NCBI RefSeq assembly: GCF_030936135.1
Contig: NC_082594.1
Span: forward strand, 130,672,668 to 130,736,667
Length of the DNA stretch: 64,000 bases
Origin: Gavia stellata
Taxonomy: Eukaryota; Chordata; Aves; Gaviiformes; Gaviidae
Reading direction: 5' to 3'
The first letter of the stretch is position 1, and each line of letters opens with the position of its first letter. The position numbers were made by a program, and so were the translations under genes. This document shows, piece after piece, positions 59,161 to 64,000 of this stretch. The notes under the pieces were generated by a model. The model was given only the letters and a program-made list of their open reading frames with translations, was not told where the DNA came from and made no database searches.

Positions 59161-62100
59161 GAAAACCAAACCAAAAAACCCAACACAAACCCCAACAACC
59201 CAAACCTAAAAAAACCCCACAACAACAAAAAAAAAAACCACCCAAAAAACCCCCAAACAAACAAAAAAACCCAGTCCAAATAGCAACAAGTTGCATATTG
59301 TCCAAATACGTCAGGTTCTTCCACTGGCTTCTGTAGTCTTCATTAGTTCTTCTCTATTTTCTTCCCTCTTTCCCCACCCACTAATGTTTTAGGTGTTCCT
59401 CTATCTATCAGACTTGTCCAGGAAGGACCGAAGGATTGTCAGCAAAAAATACAAAATCTATTTCTGGTAAGGAGAAGATAAACTGGTAAGGCCCAAGCTC
59501 TGGACTCAGCCTCTGGCTGTGGAGGCTGTCCATATGCCCTTCTGAACCACACTTCAGACCTGATGATATACTTTGAGCTGTCCTGTTGCACATTCTGACC
59601 CTCTTCCAACCAGTAACTGCACATCCCACATACCTGAAATAAGGATATTAGTGGACCAGTGTACACGCCACCCTGGCAGTGGATTCTGGTTTGCATGATT
59701 GCTTTAAAGTGTGGTAACAACTGGTGTGCTGGAATATACTGGGGAAGGGGAGAAATCGGCACTCAAACACGAGCTTGTGGTCCATATCCTGGCTTGTCCT
59801 GTGCCCTTAGCATTTGCCTCCTGTTTGCATTAGCACGTTTGCTCTTCTGCTTCAGGAGATCATAACCAGAGGTATAAAGCTCCGACTGGGAGAGCAGGAT
59901 CTGTGCCCTTAGACACCAAGGTGTACACATTCCTCCACAAGCACTGTGGGGTTCTGTCCTGGGTGTGCACCAATTGTTTCGGTGTGTGTGTAACTGCTGC
60001 TACGGTCTCCTCTTTGCAGGAACATCATCACCATTGCAGTGTTTTATGCCCTGCCGGTCATCCAGCTCGTCATCACTTACCAGACGGTGCGTTGGGCTCT
60101 GTGTGGCTGTCCCTTGTGCTTGGGTACTCTTGCCTTTAAACTAGCTCTGTGGTTGCATGGTCTAAGGATGACAGTCACAGTGAAACTGGGATCACCCAGG
60201 AATCCTGCTCTGTCTGAGAGGCAGTTTACCTTAGCTGTTCTCTCTGCACCATGAGTTGAGTGTTGCTACTGGCTTGGCTTGCTGAGCTTGCAGTTCTGCT
60301 ATTTTTGCTTGGGAAGCAGGAGTGCAGCTGTTTTCCTGCTCATCTGATGTCTCATTTGGGGCTTGTTTCATTTTAGAAGCAGGAGGAGTCTGCTGTTATC
60401 TCTAAAAGACAACTGAAAACAAGCCGAGTTTGCTGTGATATGAGTGATTTCTCCTCCCTTCTCCCCGCCCTTGCTATCCTGCTGTTACTCAGATATCTGC
60501 AAGCAGATCTATTAGTGGTGGGGTTGAGAGCACACAATATGTTTCCTCTGAAAACTGTTGTCAGGTTTGTGGCCTGTGGCAACCTCTTGTCCCCGGCTAA
60601 AAGCTTCACTTGCCGATGTCAGTAGACCCCTGTGCCAGGGCTAGAGCTAGGCTGTGTCCTGGTACACCATGTGTACATGCAGTGTTTGCACGGAGGAAAC
60701 CCCCCAGAACAGGGAGGCTTTGCTAATATCAGGTTTCCCACCTCCTCTATGACCAGGTAGTGAACGTGACAGGCAATCAGGACATCTGCTACTACAACTT
60801 TCTGTGCGCCCATCCCCTTGGGGTGCTGAGGTAAGCCTTGCAGTCACTGCATTATTGTCTCGTGTCTCCTGAGTGTTCATGCTGTGCCCAGGTCAGGATT
60901 TTGTCCTTGCCAGGCTCACAGTAACTGTGTTAAGACCACTGAGAGTTTAGGACTTTGAGCTTTCTGTTTGCTCAGCCGTGGCTTTCTGTTGCTGTGAGAC
61001 ACATGCACCCAGGAACATGTGGCACCTGGGTTCCCCTAGCAAACTTATGGCACAGCAATGAGGTGCTCCTGTGCTCTTTTGGATACTTTTCACTTGTATC
61101 CAAGGAGCAGCAGCTCTGCAAAGAAGTTCAGATCAGTCCTTTCAGCACAGCATTTCTCTGAACTAATGTGGTAGTGCAAAAAAAGCCCAGAGTTGGGAAT
61201 CTCGCAGAGAAAGTGTTAAATCCACTGGGGCAGGTGAACTACTCAACCTATAATTGTCATCCAGGGTGTAAAACTGGCATGTGTTTGGCAGCTGCTGAGG
61301 TAGAGGATGGTGGTGGGGGAAGTGAAATGGATTCAGCTTATCATGGCCCAGGGTTCGGCTTCCTGCTGTTGTGCTGCCTTTGCCTTAAGCCTTCTTTTTC
61401 CCCTGCAGTGCCTTCAACAACATCCTCAGCAACGTGGGCCACATGCTGCTGGGCTTTCTTTTCCTCCTCATTGTGTTGCGCAGGGACATTCTCCACCGTC
61501 GGGCCATGGAGATGAAAGATGTCTATACCCTGGTAGGAAGCATGGTTGCATGGGGCTGAGTGGAGGGAGGAGGACAGGGAGAACTTGAAAACCAGAGTGG
61601 TACACAGTGGGTTTCTATTTGCCTTCCTTGCTGGAGGATTGAATCCTCCTCTTTTTTCCTACCCTGAAAAAGGGTTTAGGTGGGACGCTTATGTTCTTGC
61701 ACACCCCAGTACTTTGCTGCTTACAGTATGTTCCTACTGCCATGGTGACCCAGCCTGGGCTTGCGAAGACAAGGAGATAAGTAGAGGAACAACTCCTGTG
61801 GCTTTTCCTCCAGCACTTCCTGTGGAGGAACTGGGACAGCAGGAGTATCCTGAGATGCTTTTGTTTATAGTGAGGTTTGATTTGTCTTACACAATCAAGA
61901 GTTCCTTCTTGGTACTCTCGTTAGCAAGAGGGAATAGAGCTGCCTACAACAACCCAGAGGAATTTGGCTGTCTCTAGCTCTGAAGCAGAGCTGCTTGTAG
62001 CCAGAGCCTCTGCAGTCTCTTCGGTATCTTCTGGGAGAGGATGGAGAAATCTGCAGCCCTGTGGACAGTGGTGCTGGTGGTTTCTGGAGACAAACAGCTC

Positions 62101-63832
62101 TGTTTTCATTGTCTTGGTAGCAAGTAAAGGCCTTAGCAGTTTCAAGGGCCTGCTGCTTATGGTTTTTAGATGAGATCTCAGCCAGATCCTGATGGAGATG
62201 CCTTCTCACTTGGGCTGATGGGTTCTGCTCCTCAGGTGCTTTTAAGCCCCTACTGACCGCAGGAGCAAGGCTGCTATTCTGGGTCTCTAGCGTGCTCTCA
62301 GTTTTAGGCAGGATGTAGCATGGCACAAGTTATAGGACAGAGAGATTTTTAGTCTCAGGATATCAGTACCAAGACGCTGAGGTCTTCAGACCAGAAGTTT
62401 CTGTGTGATTAACTTGGGTTTGCTTCCTGTGGATTCACCTGGCTATGCAGTGTGGCTAAATGCAGAGCCGACGGTTGCACGCAGCACACTGCTGCACTGG
62501 TGGCTGAAGGACACGTGTAGGAGTTAGGAGGGATGAAGTGACGGAGGGTGGAAGCTCGCTTATCATCAGGACAGTGAGGGTACTCTCTGCTCTCTTCCAG
62601 GACTATGGGATCCCAAAGCATTTTGGTCTCTTCTATGCTATGGGCATCGCTCTGATGATGGAAGGGGTGCTCAGTGCCTGTTATCACGTCTGCCCTAATT
62701 ACTCCAATTTCCAGTTTGGTAAGCTGAGTTTCTTTTCTCCTTTTGAACTGGAGGTAGGATTTGCCATGTTCTGTCTCCTGCTGAGTTGCTGGCATTTCCC
62801 ATCCCTCTACCCTTGTAAACCTCCCTGGAGCCTGCCTGTTCCAGGGCTCAGTCAGGAGGCAGTGAGGCTTTGGATGCTGGGGACTAACACGTTTCAGCCT
62901 CCTTTCCAGACCTTGGGATTCTGGTAGTGCACTGCTGGCAAAATCTCCCTTTGCTTTTGCAGCTCAGTGTTTGAAGATAGTAAGTGTGCAGCCTGAGCGG
63001 CTGAGTGCTCAAGCCTAGGAAGCCTCTGTCTGCCATCTCAGTGGAAAGGAGCCCTGCGGGCTCCTTTGCCTTCCTGGGGAAGAGAAGACTCAGGCAGGAT
63101 CTTGTCTATGTGCGTAAATACCCAATGAGAGGGAATGAAGATGAGTGAGCCAGGCTCTTCTCAGTGGTGCTCACTGACAGACCAAGAGGCAATGAGCACA
63201 AATTAAAACACAGGAAATTCCAGCTGAACACAGGATTTTTTTTTTTATTTTTTTTACTTTTGACAAAGACTGAACAGGTTGCCCAGAGAAGTTGTGAAGT
63301 CTCCTTCTGTGGAGATATTCAAAGTCTGACTGGACATGGTCCTGGACAACCCTTTCATACCTGACCCTGCTTGAGCAGGGGGTGTTGGACCAGACAACCT
63401 CCAGAAGTCCCTTCTAACCATAACCATTCTGTGATTCCCTGCCTGTTTCTGTGCTGCACTGTGTTGGGCACTTATTTTCTGAGCCCCTTTGGTTTTTATT
63501 GCCCCAGAGCATGGTAGATGTGCTGCAAGATGGCAAAGCACAAGGCGCTGTACAATGTAGTGCAGCATCAGGGATCTGTGCCTGCCAGCCTTGGGTTTGG
63601 CCCTGCTGCTGCATTTCTTTGTATATATTTGGAGCAGCTTTCTCAGCCTACTGGCAGTACCTGTTTTCACTGTTTCTGTTGTGCTCCCTCCATAGACACT
63701 TCCTTCATGTACATGATCGCAGGACTGTGCATGCTCAAGCTCTACCAGACCCGCCACCCAGACATCAATGCCAGCGCCTACTCTGCCTACGCCTCGTTTG
63801 CTGTAGTCATCTGTCTGGCTGTCCTTGGAGTG
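22837..63832 (+). CDS. SIDT1: SIDT1 gene, 5' part (18 coding exons, 3' end outside window)
   Basis: SID1 transmembrane family member 1 is a multipass glycoprotein of the SID-1/SIDT family, implicated in uptake or transport of double-stranded RNA and microRNA and in cholesterol binding. Structurally it belongs with the putative metal-dependent hydrolases of the CREST superfamily. Eighteen exons join in frame to 612 codons, close to human SIDT1 and clearly different from SIDT2 (for example [34 protein letters not shown] and the [18 protein letters not shown] block, here with V first). Layout: signal peptide 1 to about 28; extracellular domain to about 300 with sequons at N47, N73, N168 and N274; TM1 302-325; acidic cytosolic loop 326-438; TM2 441-459; N464 sequon; further helices near 496-509, 535-556, 569-583 and 594-612. 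Ser552, His556 and Asp567 match the CREST S-x3-H and D positions; the HxxxH lies beyond the window. About 215 C-terminal residues are missing at the right edge. Confidence 0.97.
24865..25232 (+). mobile_element. CR1 LINE, 3' end (plus orientation)
   Basis: The 3' part of a CR1 element. Degraded coding for the ORF2 C-terminus (GAAGGCTCCAAGAAGACCTT) is followed by the 3' UTR, with GTGTTCAAGGCCAGGTTGGA, GACTAGATGATCTTTAAAGG and the ending CTATGATTC. It lies in SIDT1 intron 1 in the sense orientation. Confidence 0.92.
27681..27756. repeat. 38-bp direct tandem duplication
   Basis: Two adjacent copies starting TGATGAGCTCAAAAGCTGAG, at 27681-27718 and 27719-27756. They differ by a single base at the last position. 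This is a recent local duplication within SIDT1 intron 1. Confidence 0.95.
34664..34834 (+). mobile_element. CR1 LINE, short 3' fragment (plus orientation)
   Basis: CR1 3' UTR words in order: GAGGTTGTGGAGTCCATGGG, GGGCTAGATGATCTCCAGAG, GTCCCTTCCAACCTCA and the terminal GATTCTGTGA. A T-rich run (34641-34663) directly precedes it. It lies in SIDT1 intron 1. Confidence 0.9.
36041..36118. repeat. 78-base pure pyrimidine tract
   Basis: Every plus-strand base from 36041 to 36118 is C or T. It includes a C17-type run, a T-rich centre and a second C8 run, giving rough mirror symmetry. Such homopurine/homopyrimidine tracts can form triplex (H-DNA). It lies in SIDT1 intron 1. Confidence 0.95.
36690..37194 (+). 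mobile_element. CR1 LINE, 3' half-kilobase (plus orientation)
   Basis: Starts within the ORF2 C-terminus: 36698-36740 reads [13 protein letters not shown], a CR1 hallmark. It continues through GACTGTTCAGCCTGGAGCAG to 3' UTR words (GGCTTGGTCTAGGTCATCTC, CACTTCCAACAACAATTTTG) and ends TTTTGTGACTCTG. Several indels and stops mark it as old. It lies in SIDT1 intron 1 in sense orientation. Confidence 0.92.
38368..38475 (-). mobile_element. CR1 LINE, 108-bp 3' fragment (minus orientation)
   Basis: Plus-strand ATCACAGAATCATTAAGGTT, then GTCCAACCATCAACCCAAC and ACTAAACCATGTCCTGCAGT. It is nearly identical to the first ~110 bases of the copy at 17583, so it belongs to the same subfamily but is severely 5'-truncated. 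Confidence 0.93.
41819..41846. repeat. near-perfect 28-bp palindrome (13-bp arms, TG centre)
   Basis: CAAATGGAAATGG, TG, CCATTTCCATTTG: the two 13-base arms are exactly complementary. It lies in SIDT1 intron 1, 0.8 kb before exon 2. The transcript could form a stable hairpin. Confidence 0.9.
42005..42034. repeat. inverted repeat, 11-bp arms
   Basis: AACCTCCCAAG, an 8-base loop, CTTGGGAGGTT: perfect arms. It is 158 bases after the 41819 palindrome in the same intron. Confidence 0.9.
42640..42761 (+). CDS. SIDT1: SIDT1 exon 2 (residues 65-104)
   Basis: 122 bases reading [20 protein letters not shown], then [20 protein letters not shown]. Human SIDT1 has [20 protein letters not shown] at this place, which separates it from SIDT2. 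N73 is a glycosylation sequon. The acceptor is TTCCCACAG and the donor is CT|GTAAGT. Confidence 0.97.
43725..43895 (+). CDS. SIDT1: SIDT1 exon 3 (residues 106-161)
   Basis: 171 bases reading [20 protein letters not shown], then [20 protein letters not shown] and TRLENFQL. It belongs to the extracellular beta-rich domain and is strongly conserved with human SIDT1 ([20 protein letters not shown]). The acceptor is GTTATAG and the donor is GA|GTAAGC. Confidence 0.97.
44025..44280 (-). mobile_element. CR1 LINE, 3' end (minus orientation)
   Basis: Plus-strand CACAGAATCATAGTTTGGGT, GGAAGGGACCTTTAAAGGTC, ATCTAGTTCAACCCCCC and CTGGGCAACCTGTTCCAGTG are the reverse complement of the CR1 3' UTR. It lies in SIDT1 intron 3, antisense to the gene, and ends 85 bases before exon 4. 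Confidence 0.94.
44366..44411 (+). CDS. SIDT1: SIDT1 exon 4 (residues 163-177)
   Basis: A 46-base exon reading [15 protein letters not shown] (human [15 protein letters not shown]), with a glycosylation sequon at N168. The acceptor is CTTTTCTAG and the donor is CAG|GTAAGG. It lies between a CR1 insertion 85 bases upstream and a 2.9 kb intron. Confidence 0.96.
47284..47385 (+). CDS. SIDT1: SIDT1 exon 5 (residues 178-211)
   Basis: 102 bases, phase 0 on both sides. Reads [20 protein letters not shown], then [14 protein letters not shown]. It matches human [20 protein letters not shown]. Part of the second extracellular beta-sandwich, with one conserved Cys. The acceptor is TCTCCTCAG and the donor is GTG|GTGAGT. 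Confidence 0.97.
47386..48556. other. SIDT1 intron 5, 1.2 kb
   Basis: No gene or repeat family recognised. There is a 9-bp inverted repeat at 48151-48159/48168-48176 (CTGACAGGT…ACCTGTCAG). Confidence 0.6.
48557..48640 (+). CDS. SIDT1: SIDT1 exon 6 (residues 212-239)
   Basis: 84 bases reading [20 protein letters not shown], then KQAAITVQ, almost identical to human SIDT1. Its Cys212 probably pairs within the extracellular domain (inference). The acceptor is CGTTTTAG and the donor is CAG|GTGAGA. Confidence 0.97.
48848..48962 (+). repeat. MIR-like (CORE-SINE) fragment, ancient
   Basis: The order GGCTCTAGATCAGAGTGGCT, GTGTTCGAACCTTGGCTCTT, CTACTACTGAGT follows the tRNA-related head of MIR (GGCTCTGGAGTCAGACTGCC, GGGTTCGAATCCTGGCTCT, CCACTTACT). 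The GTTCGAACC at 48893-48901 is the polymerase III B-box remnant. The A-box end is too decayed for a tRNA gene. The family assignment comes from recall of the consensus, not from an alignment. Confidence 0.5.
49255..49348 (+). CDS. SIDT1: SIDT1 exon 7 (residues 240-270)
   Basis: 94 bases reading [20 protein letters not shown], then [11 protein letters not shown] (human [20 protein letters not shown] and ACGGS). The region after ACGGS is variable in the family. The acceptor is CATGTAG and the donor is G|GTAAGT. Confidence 0.97.
50565..50636 (+). CDS. SIDT1: SIDT1 exon 8 (residues 272-294)
   Basis: 72 bases reading [20 protein letters not shown] and SIK. Human has [21 protein letters not shown], so the N274-R-T sequon is conserved. 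It is the last extracellular segment before TM1. The acceptor is CCCCCAG and the donor is AAAA|GTCAGT. Confidence 0.96.
50727..50743 (+). repeat. G8-A-G8 run, G-quadruplex candidate
   Basis: Two runs of eight G separated by one A on the sense strand, 91 bases after the exon 8 donor. It could fold as a G-quadruplex in the pre-mRNA or DNA. Confidence 0.8.
51053..51146 (+). CDS. SIDT1: SIDT1 exon 9 (residues 296-325, first transmembrane helix)
   Basis: 94 bases reading [20 protein letters not shown] and then [10 protein letters not shown]. The stretch 302-325 is uniformly hydrophobic and is TM1. The acceptor is TTTCCTCAG with a second AG two bases on; only the first keeps frame. The donor is AG|GTGAGT. 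Confidence 0.96.
51147..52803. other. SIDT1 intron 9, 1.7 kb
   Basis: No exon, RNA gene or CR1 end recognised. The sequence is of moderate GC content with no striking repeats. Confidence 0.6.
52804..52847 (+). CDS. SIDT1: SIDT1 exon 10 (residues 327-340)
   Basis: A 44-base exon reading [14 protein letters not shown], the start of the cytosolic loop after TM1. It is basic just inside the membrane, as the positive-inside rule expects. It diverges from the human FQRKSIDGSFGSND at the same place. The acceptor is CTTTTTCAG and the donor is G|GTAAGG. Its length makes it frame-shifting if skipped. Confidence 0.9.
52848..56812. other. SIDT1 intron 10, 4.0 kb
   Basis: Between two short loop exons. 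It contains a G9 run near 53466-53474 and otherwise nothing recognised. A lineage-specific alternative exon in the variable cytosolic loop could lie here, but I found no candidate with similarity. Confidence 0.6.
56813..56884 (+). CDS. SIDT1: SIDT1 exon 11 (residues 342-364)
   Basis: 72 bases reading [20 protein letters not shown] and GAI, a Ser/Thr-rich cytosolic segment (human SGNMVASHPIAASTPEGSNYGTI). The acceptor is CCATTGCAG. The donor G|GTATAG is somewhat weak. Skipping it would keep the frame. Confidence 0.95.
56885..58470. other. SIDT1 intron 11, 1.6 kb
   Basis: Contains the degraded CR1 fragment at 57025. The remainder shows no recognised element. Confidence 0.6.
57025..57235 (+). 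mobile_element. CR1 LINE, degraded 3' fragment (plus orientation)
   Basis: Words typical of the CR1 3' UTR are present in order: GTTCAGGTTGCATTTTAGG, a GTGGCAAATCTCTGGAAGAG block, CATTGGAAATGGTCGAGTCT and AAGGTCCCTTCCAAACAAGC. It is more diverged than the other copies and the terminal octamer is poor. It lies in SIDT1 intron 11, sense orientation. Confidence 0.7.
58471..58619 (+). CDS. SIDT1: SIDT1 exon 12 (residues 366-414, acidic cytosolic loop)
   Basis: 149 bases reading [40 protein letters not shown] and SDKNVIRTK. This Ser/Asp/Glu-rich block is the hallmark cytosolic loop of SIDT1; human has [20 protein letters not shown]. Here there is one extra Glu (EEE). The [11 protein letters not shown] stretch fits casein kinase 2 sites (inference). 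The acceptor is TGCTCCAG and the donor is AAG|GTATGG. Confidence 0.97.
59131..59272 (+). repeat. 142-base A/C-only tract (A28 followed by A/C-rich sequence)
   Basis: From 59131 to 59272 the plus strand contains only A and C except one G (59161) and one T (59207). It begins with A28 and passes into irregular CCAAA/CAACAA/AAACCCC units without a fixed period. It ends 120 bases before SIDT1 exon 13. Origin unknown: possibly a decayed poly-A tail or an expanded simple repeat. Confidence 0.95.
59393..59466 (+). CDS. SIDT1: SIDT1 exon 13 (residues 415-438)
   Basis: 74 bases reading [20 protein letters not shown] and KIYF. Human has [25 protein letters not shown], so only the first residue differs. 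It is the basic, strongly conserved end of the cytosolic loop before TM2. The acceptor is ATGTTTTAG and the donor is TG|GTAAGG. Its length would shift the frame if skipped. Confidence 0.97.
59467..60019. other. SIDT1 intron 13, 0.55 kb
   Basis: No recognisable element. Confidence 0.6.
60020..60086 (+). CDS. SIDT1: SIDT1 exon 14 (residues 440-461, second transmembrane helix)
   Basis: 67 bases reading [20 protein letters not shown] and QT, identical to human SIDT1 over this stretch. It is TM2. The acceptor is CTTTGCAG and the donor is ACG|GTGCGT. Confidence 0.97.
60087..60756. other. SIDT1 intron 14, 0.67 kb
   Basis: No recognisable element. Confidence 0.6.
60757..60830 (+). CDS. SIDT1: SIDT1 exon 15 (residues 462-485)
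   Basis: 74 bases reading [20 protein letters not shown] and LGVL, identical to human SIDT1. It is an extracellular/luminal loop with sequon N464 and two Cys (likely disulfide, inferred). The acceptor is TATGACCAG and the donor is AG|GTAAGC. Confidence 0.97.
60831..61408. other. SIDT1 intron 15, 0.58 kb
   Basis: No recognisable element. Confidence 0.6.
61409..61532 (+). CDS. SIDT1: SIDT1 exon 16 (residues 487-527, third transmembrane helix)
   Basis: 124 bases reading [40 protein letters not shown] and L. The hydrophobic stretch about 496-509 is a helix followed by a basic cytosolic segment (RRDILHRR). The end (MKDVYTL) differs from human (AKDIFAV), as expected for a variable loop. The acceptor is CCCTGCAG and the donor is CTG|GTAGGA. 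Confidence 0.96.
61533..62600. other. SIDT1 intron 16, 1.1 kb
   Basis: No recognisable element. Confidence 0.6.
62601..62718 (+). CDS. SIDT1: SIDT1 exon 17 (residues 528-566, S-x3-H of the metal site)
   Basis: 118 bases reading [39 protein letters not shown]. The helix at 535-556 ends in SACYH. Ser552 and His556 sit where the CREST superfamily (alkaline ceramidases, PAQR receptors, SIDT proteins) has its S-x3-H pair. Nearly identical to human SIDT1. The acceptor is CTCTTCCAG and the donor is G|GTAAGC. Confidence 0.97.
62719..63695. other. SIDT1 intron 17, 1.0 kb
   Basis: Contains the CR1 fragment at 63083-63437 and otherwise nothing recognised. Confidence 0.65.
63083..63437 (+). mobile_element. 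CR1 LINE, 3' end (plus orientation)
   Basis: CR1 3' region with GAGAAGACTCAGGCAGGATC, ATACCCAATGAGAGGGAATG, an internal T-rich run (63235-63258), TGTGGAGATATTCAAAGTCT and the ending CCTTCTAACCATAACCATTC…TGTGATTC. It is similar in layout to the copy at 36690, including the T-run at the same internal place. It lies in SIDT1 intron 17, sense orientation. Confidence 0.92.
63696..63832 (+). CDS. SIDT1: SIDT1 exon 18 (residues 568-612, last exon in window)
   Basis: 137 bases; the first two complete Asp567. Then [40 protein letters not shown] and AVLGV. Two helices (569-583, 594-612). Asp567 corresponds to the conserved Asp of the CREST metal site. The [18 protein letters not shown] block is identical to human. 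The acceptor is CTCCATAG. The donor GTG|GTATGG is phase 0, and the next human residues (VFGKND) do not follow, so the exon ends here. Confidence 0.96.
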
Positions 63833-64000
63833 GTATGGCTCCCTCTTACCTACCTGCTTCTCCTGGAGGGAGATGGTGTGGCTGGGAACATAGCTTAAGT
63901 GGGCAAATGACTGGGGAGAGCAGCTGGGTAGGATAAGAGTGCATTAAGCAGCTGCTACATTTGAATTCCCAGTGCTCTTGGGTTTTCCTCCTCCCTTCCC
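63833..64000. other. SIDT1 intron 18, start only
   Basis: Intronic sequence to the window edge, with nothing recognised. The remaining SIDT1 exons should follow. Confidence 0.7.

Noticed and set aside
59047..59324. Lys/Asn/Pro-rich or Phe/Gly-rich open frames
   Set aside because: Translations of the A/C-only tract, not proteins.
22837..63832. Assignment to SIDT2 instead of SIDT1
   Set aside because: Diagnostic segments ([58 protein letters not shown]) match SIDT1 and differ from SIDT2, and the neighbour SPICE1 fits the SIDT1 locus.
1..64000. CRISPR arrays, operons, bacterial or viral gene cassettes
   Set aside because: The window is vertebrate genomic DNA with spliced genes. No regularly spaced repeats or prokaryotic gene organisation were seen, and the only mobile DNA recognised is LINE or SINE derived.

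Overview
This is a vertebrate nuclear window, almost certainly from a bird. Two intron-containing genes can be read exon by exon from their similarity to known vertebrate proteins. The interspersed repeats are almost all CR1 LINE fragments ending in the avian-type 3' end (…ATTCTGTGATTC). There is no Alu-like or L1-like sequence. The exact CR1 variants suggest a neoavian bird, but I cannot name the species.

Minus strand, 1.6-17.0 kb: the 5' two-thirds of SPICE1 (spindle and centriole associated protein 1, also CCDC52). Eleven coding exons run leftward from the start codon at 17022 to about 1654, with phases that join without a break. About 479 residues are visible, and the large 3' exons expected from the human protein lie beyond the left edge.

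17.0-22.8 kb: intergenic space between two head-to-head genes. It has a CpG island at each end (about 16.5-17.5 kb for SPICE1, 22.3-23.4 kb for SIDT1). Between them are a well-preserved CR1 3' end, a C-rich segment I cannot identify, and a decayed reverse-transcriptase fossil of CR1/L3 type.

Plus strand, 22.8-63.8 kb: SIDT1 (SID1 transmembrane family member 1). Eighteen coding exons give a continuous 612-residue reading frame. It covers the signal peptide, the glycosylated extracellular domain, the first transmembrane helix, the acidic Ser/Glu-rich cytosolic loop and about five further helices. The last ~215 residues, including the HxxxH part of the metal site, lie beyond the right edge. Intron 1 is 19.6 kb and holds much of the repeat load.

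The order SPICE1(-) / SIDT1(+) is the same as on human chromosome 3q13. The two proteins have no known shared pathway (centriole/spindle assembly versus nucleic-acid/lipid membrane transport), so the arrangement looks like conserved linkage only. I see no convincing undescribed coding system. The observations most worth checking are unusual non-coding tracts: an A/C-only tract before SIDT1 exon 13, a 78-base pyrimidine tract, a perfect 13-bp-arm hairpin, a G8-A-G8 run, fossil reverse-transcriptase pieces and a MIR-like SINE.
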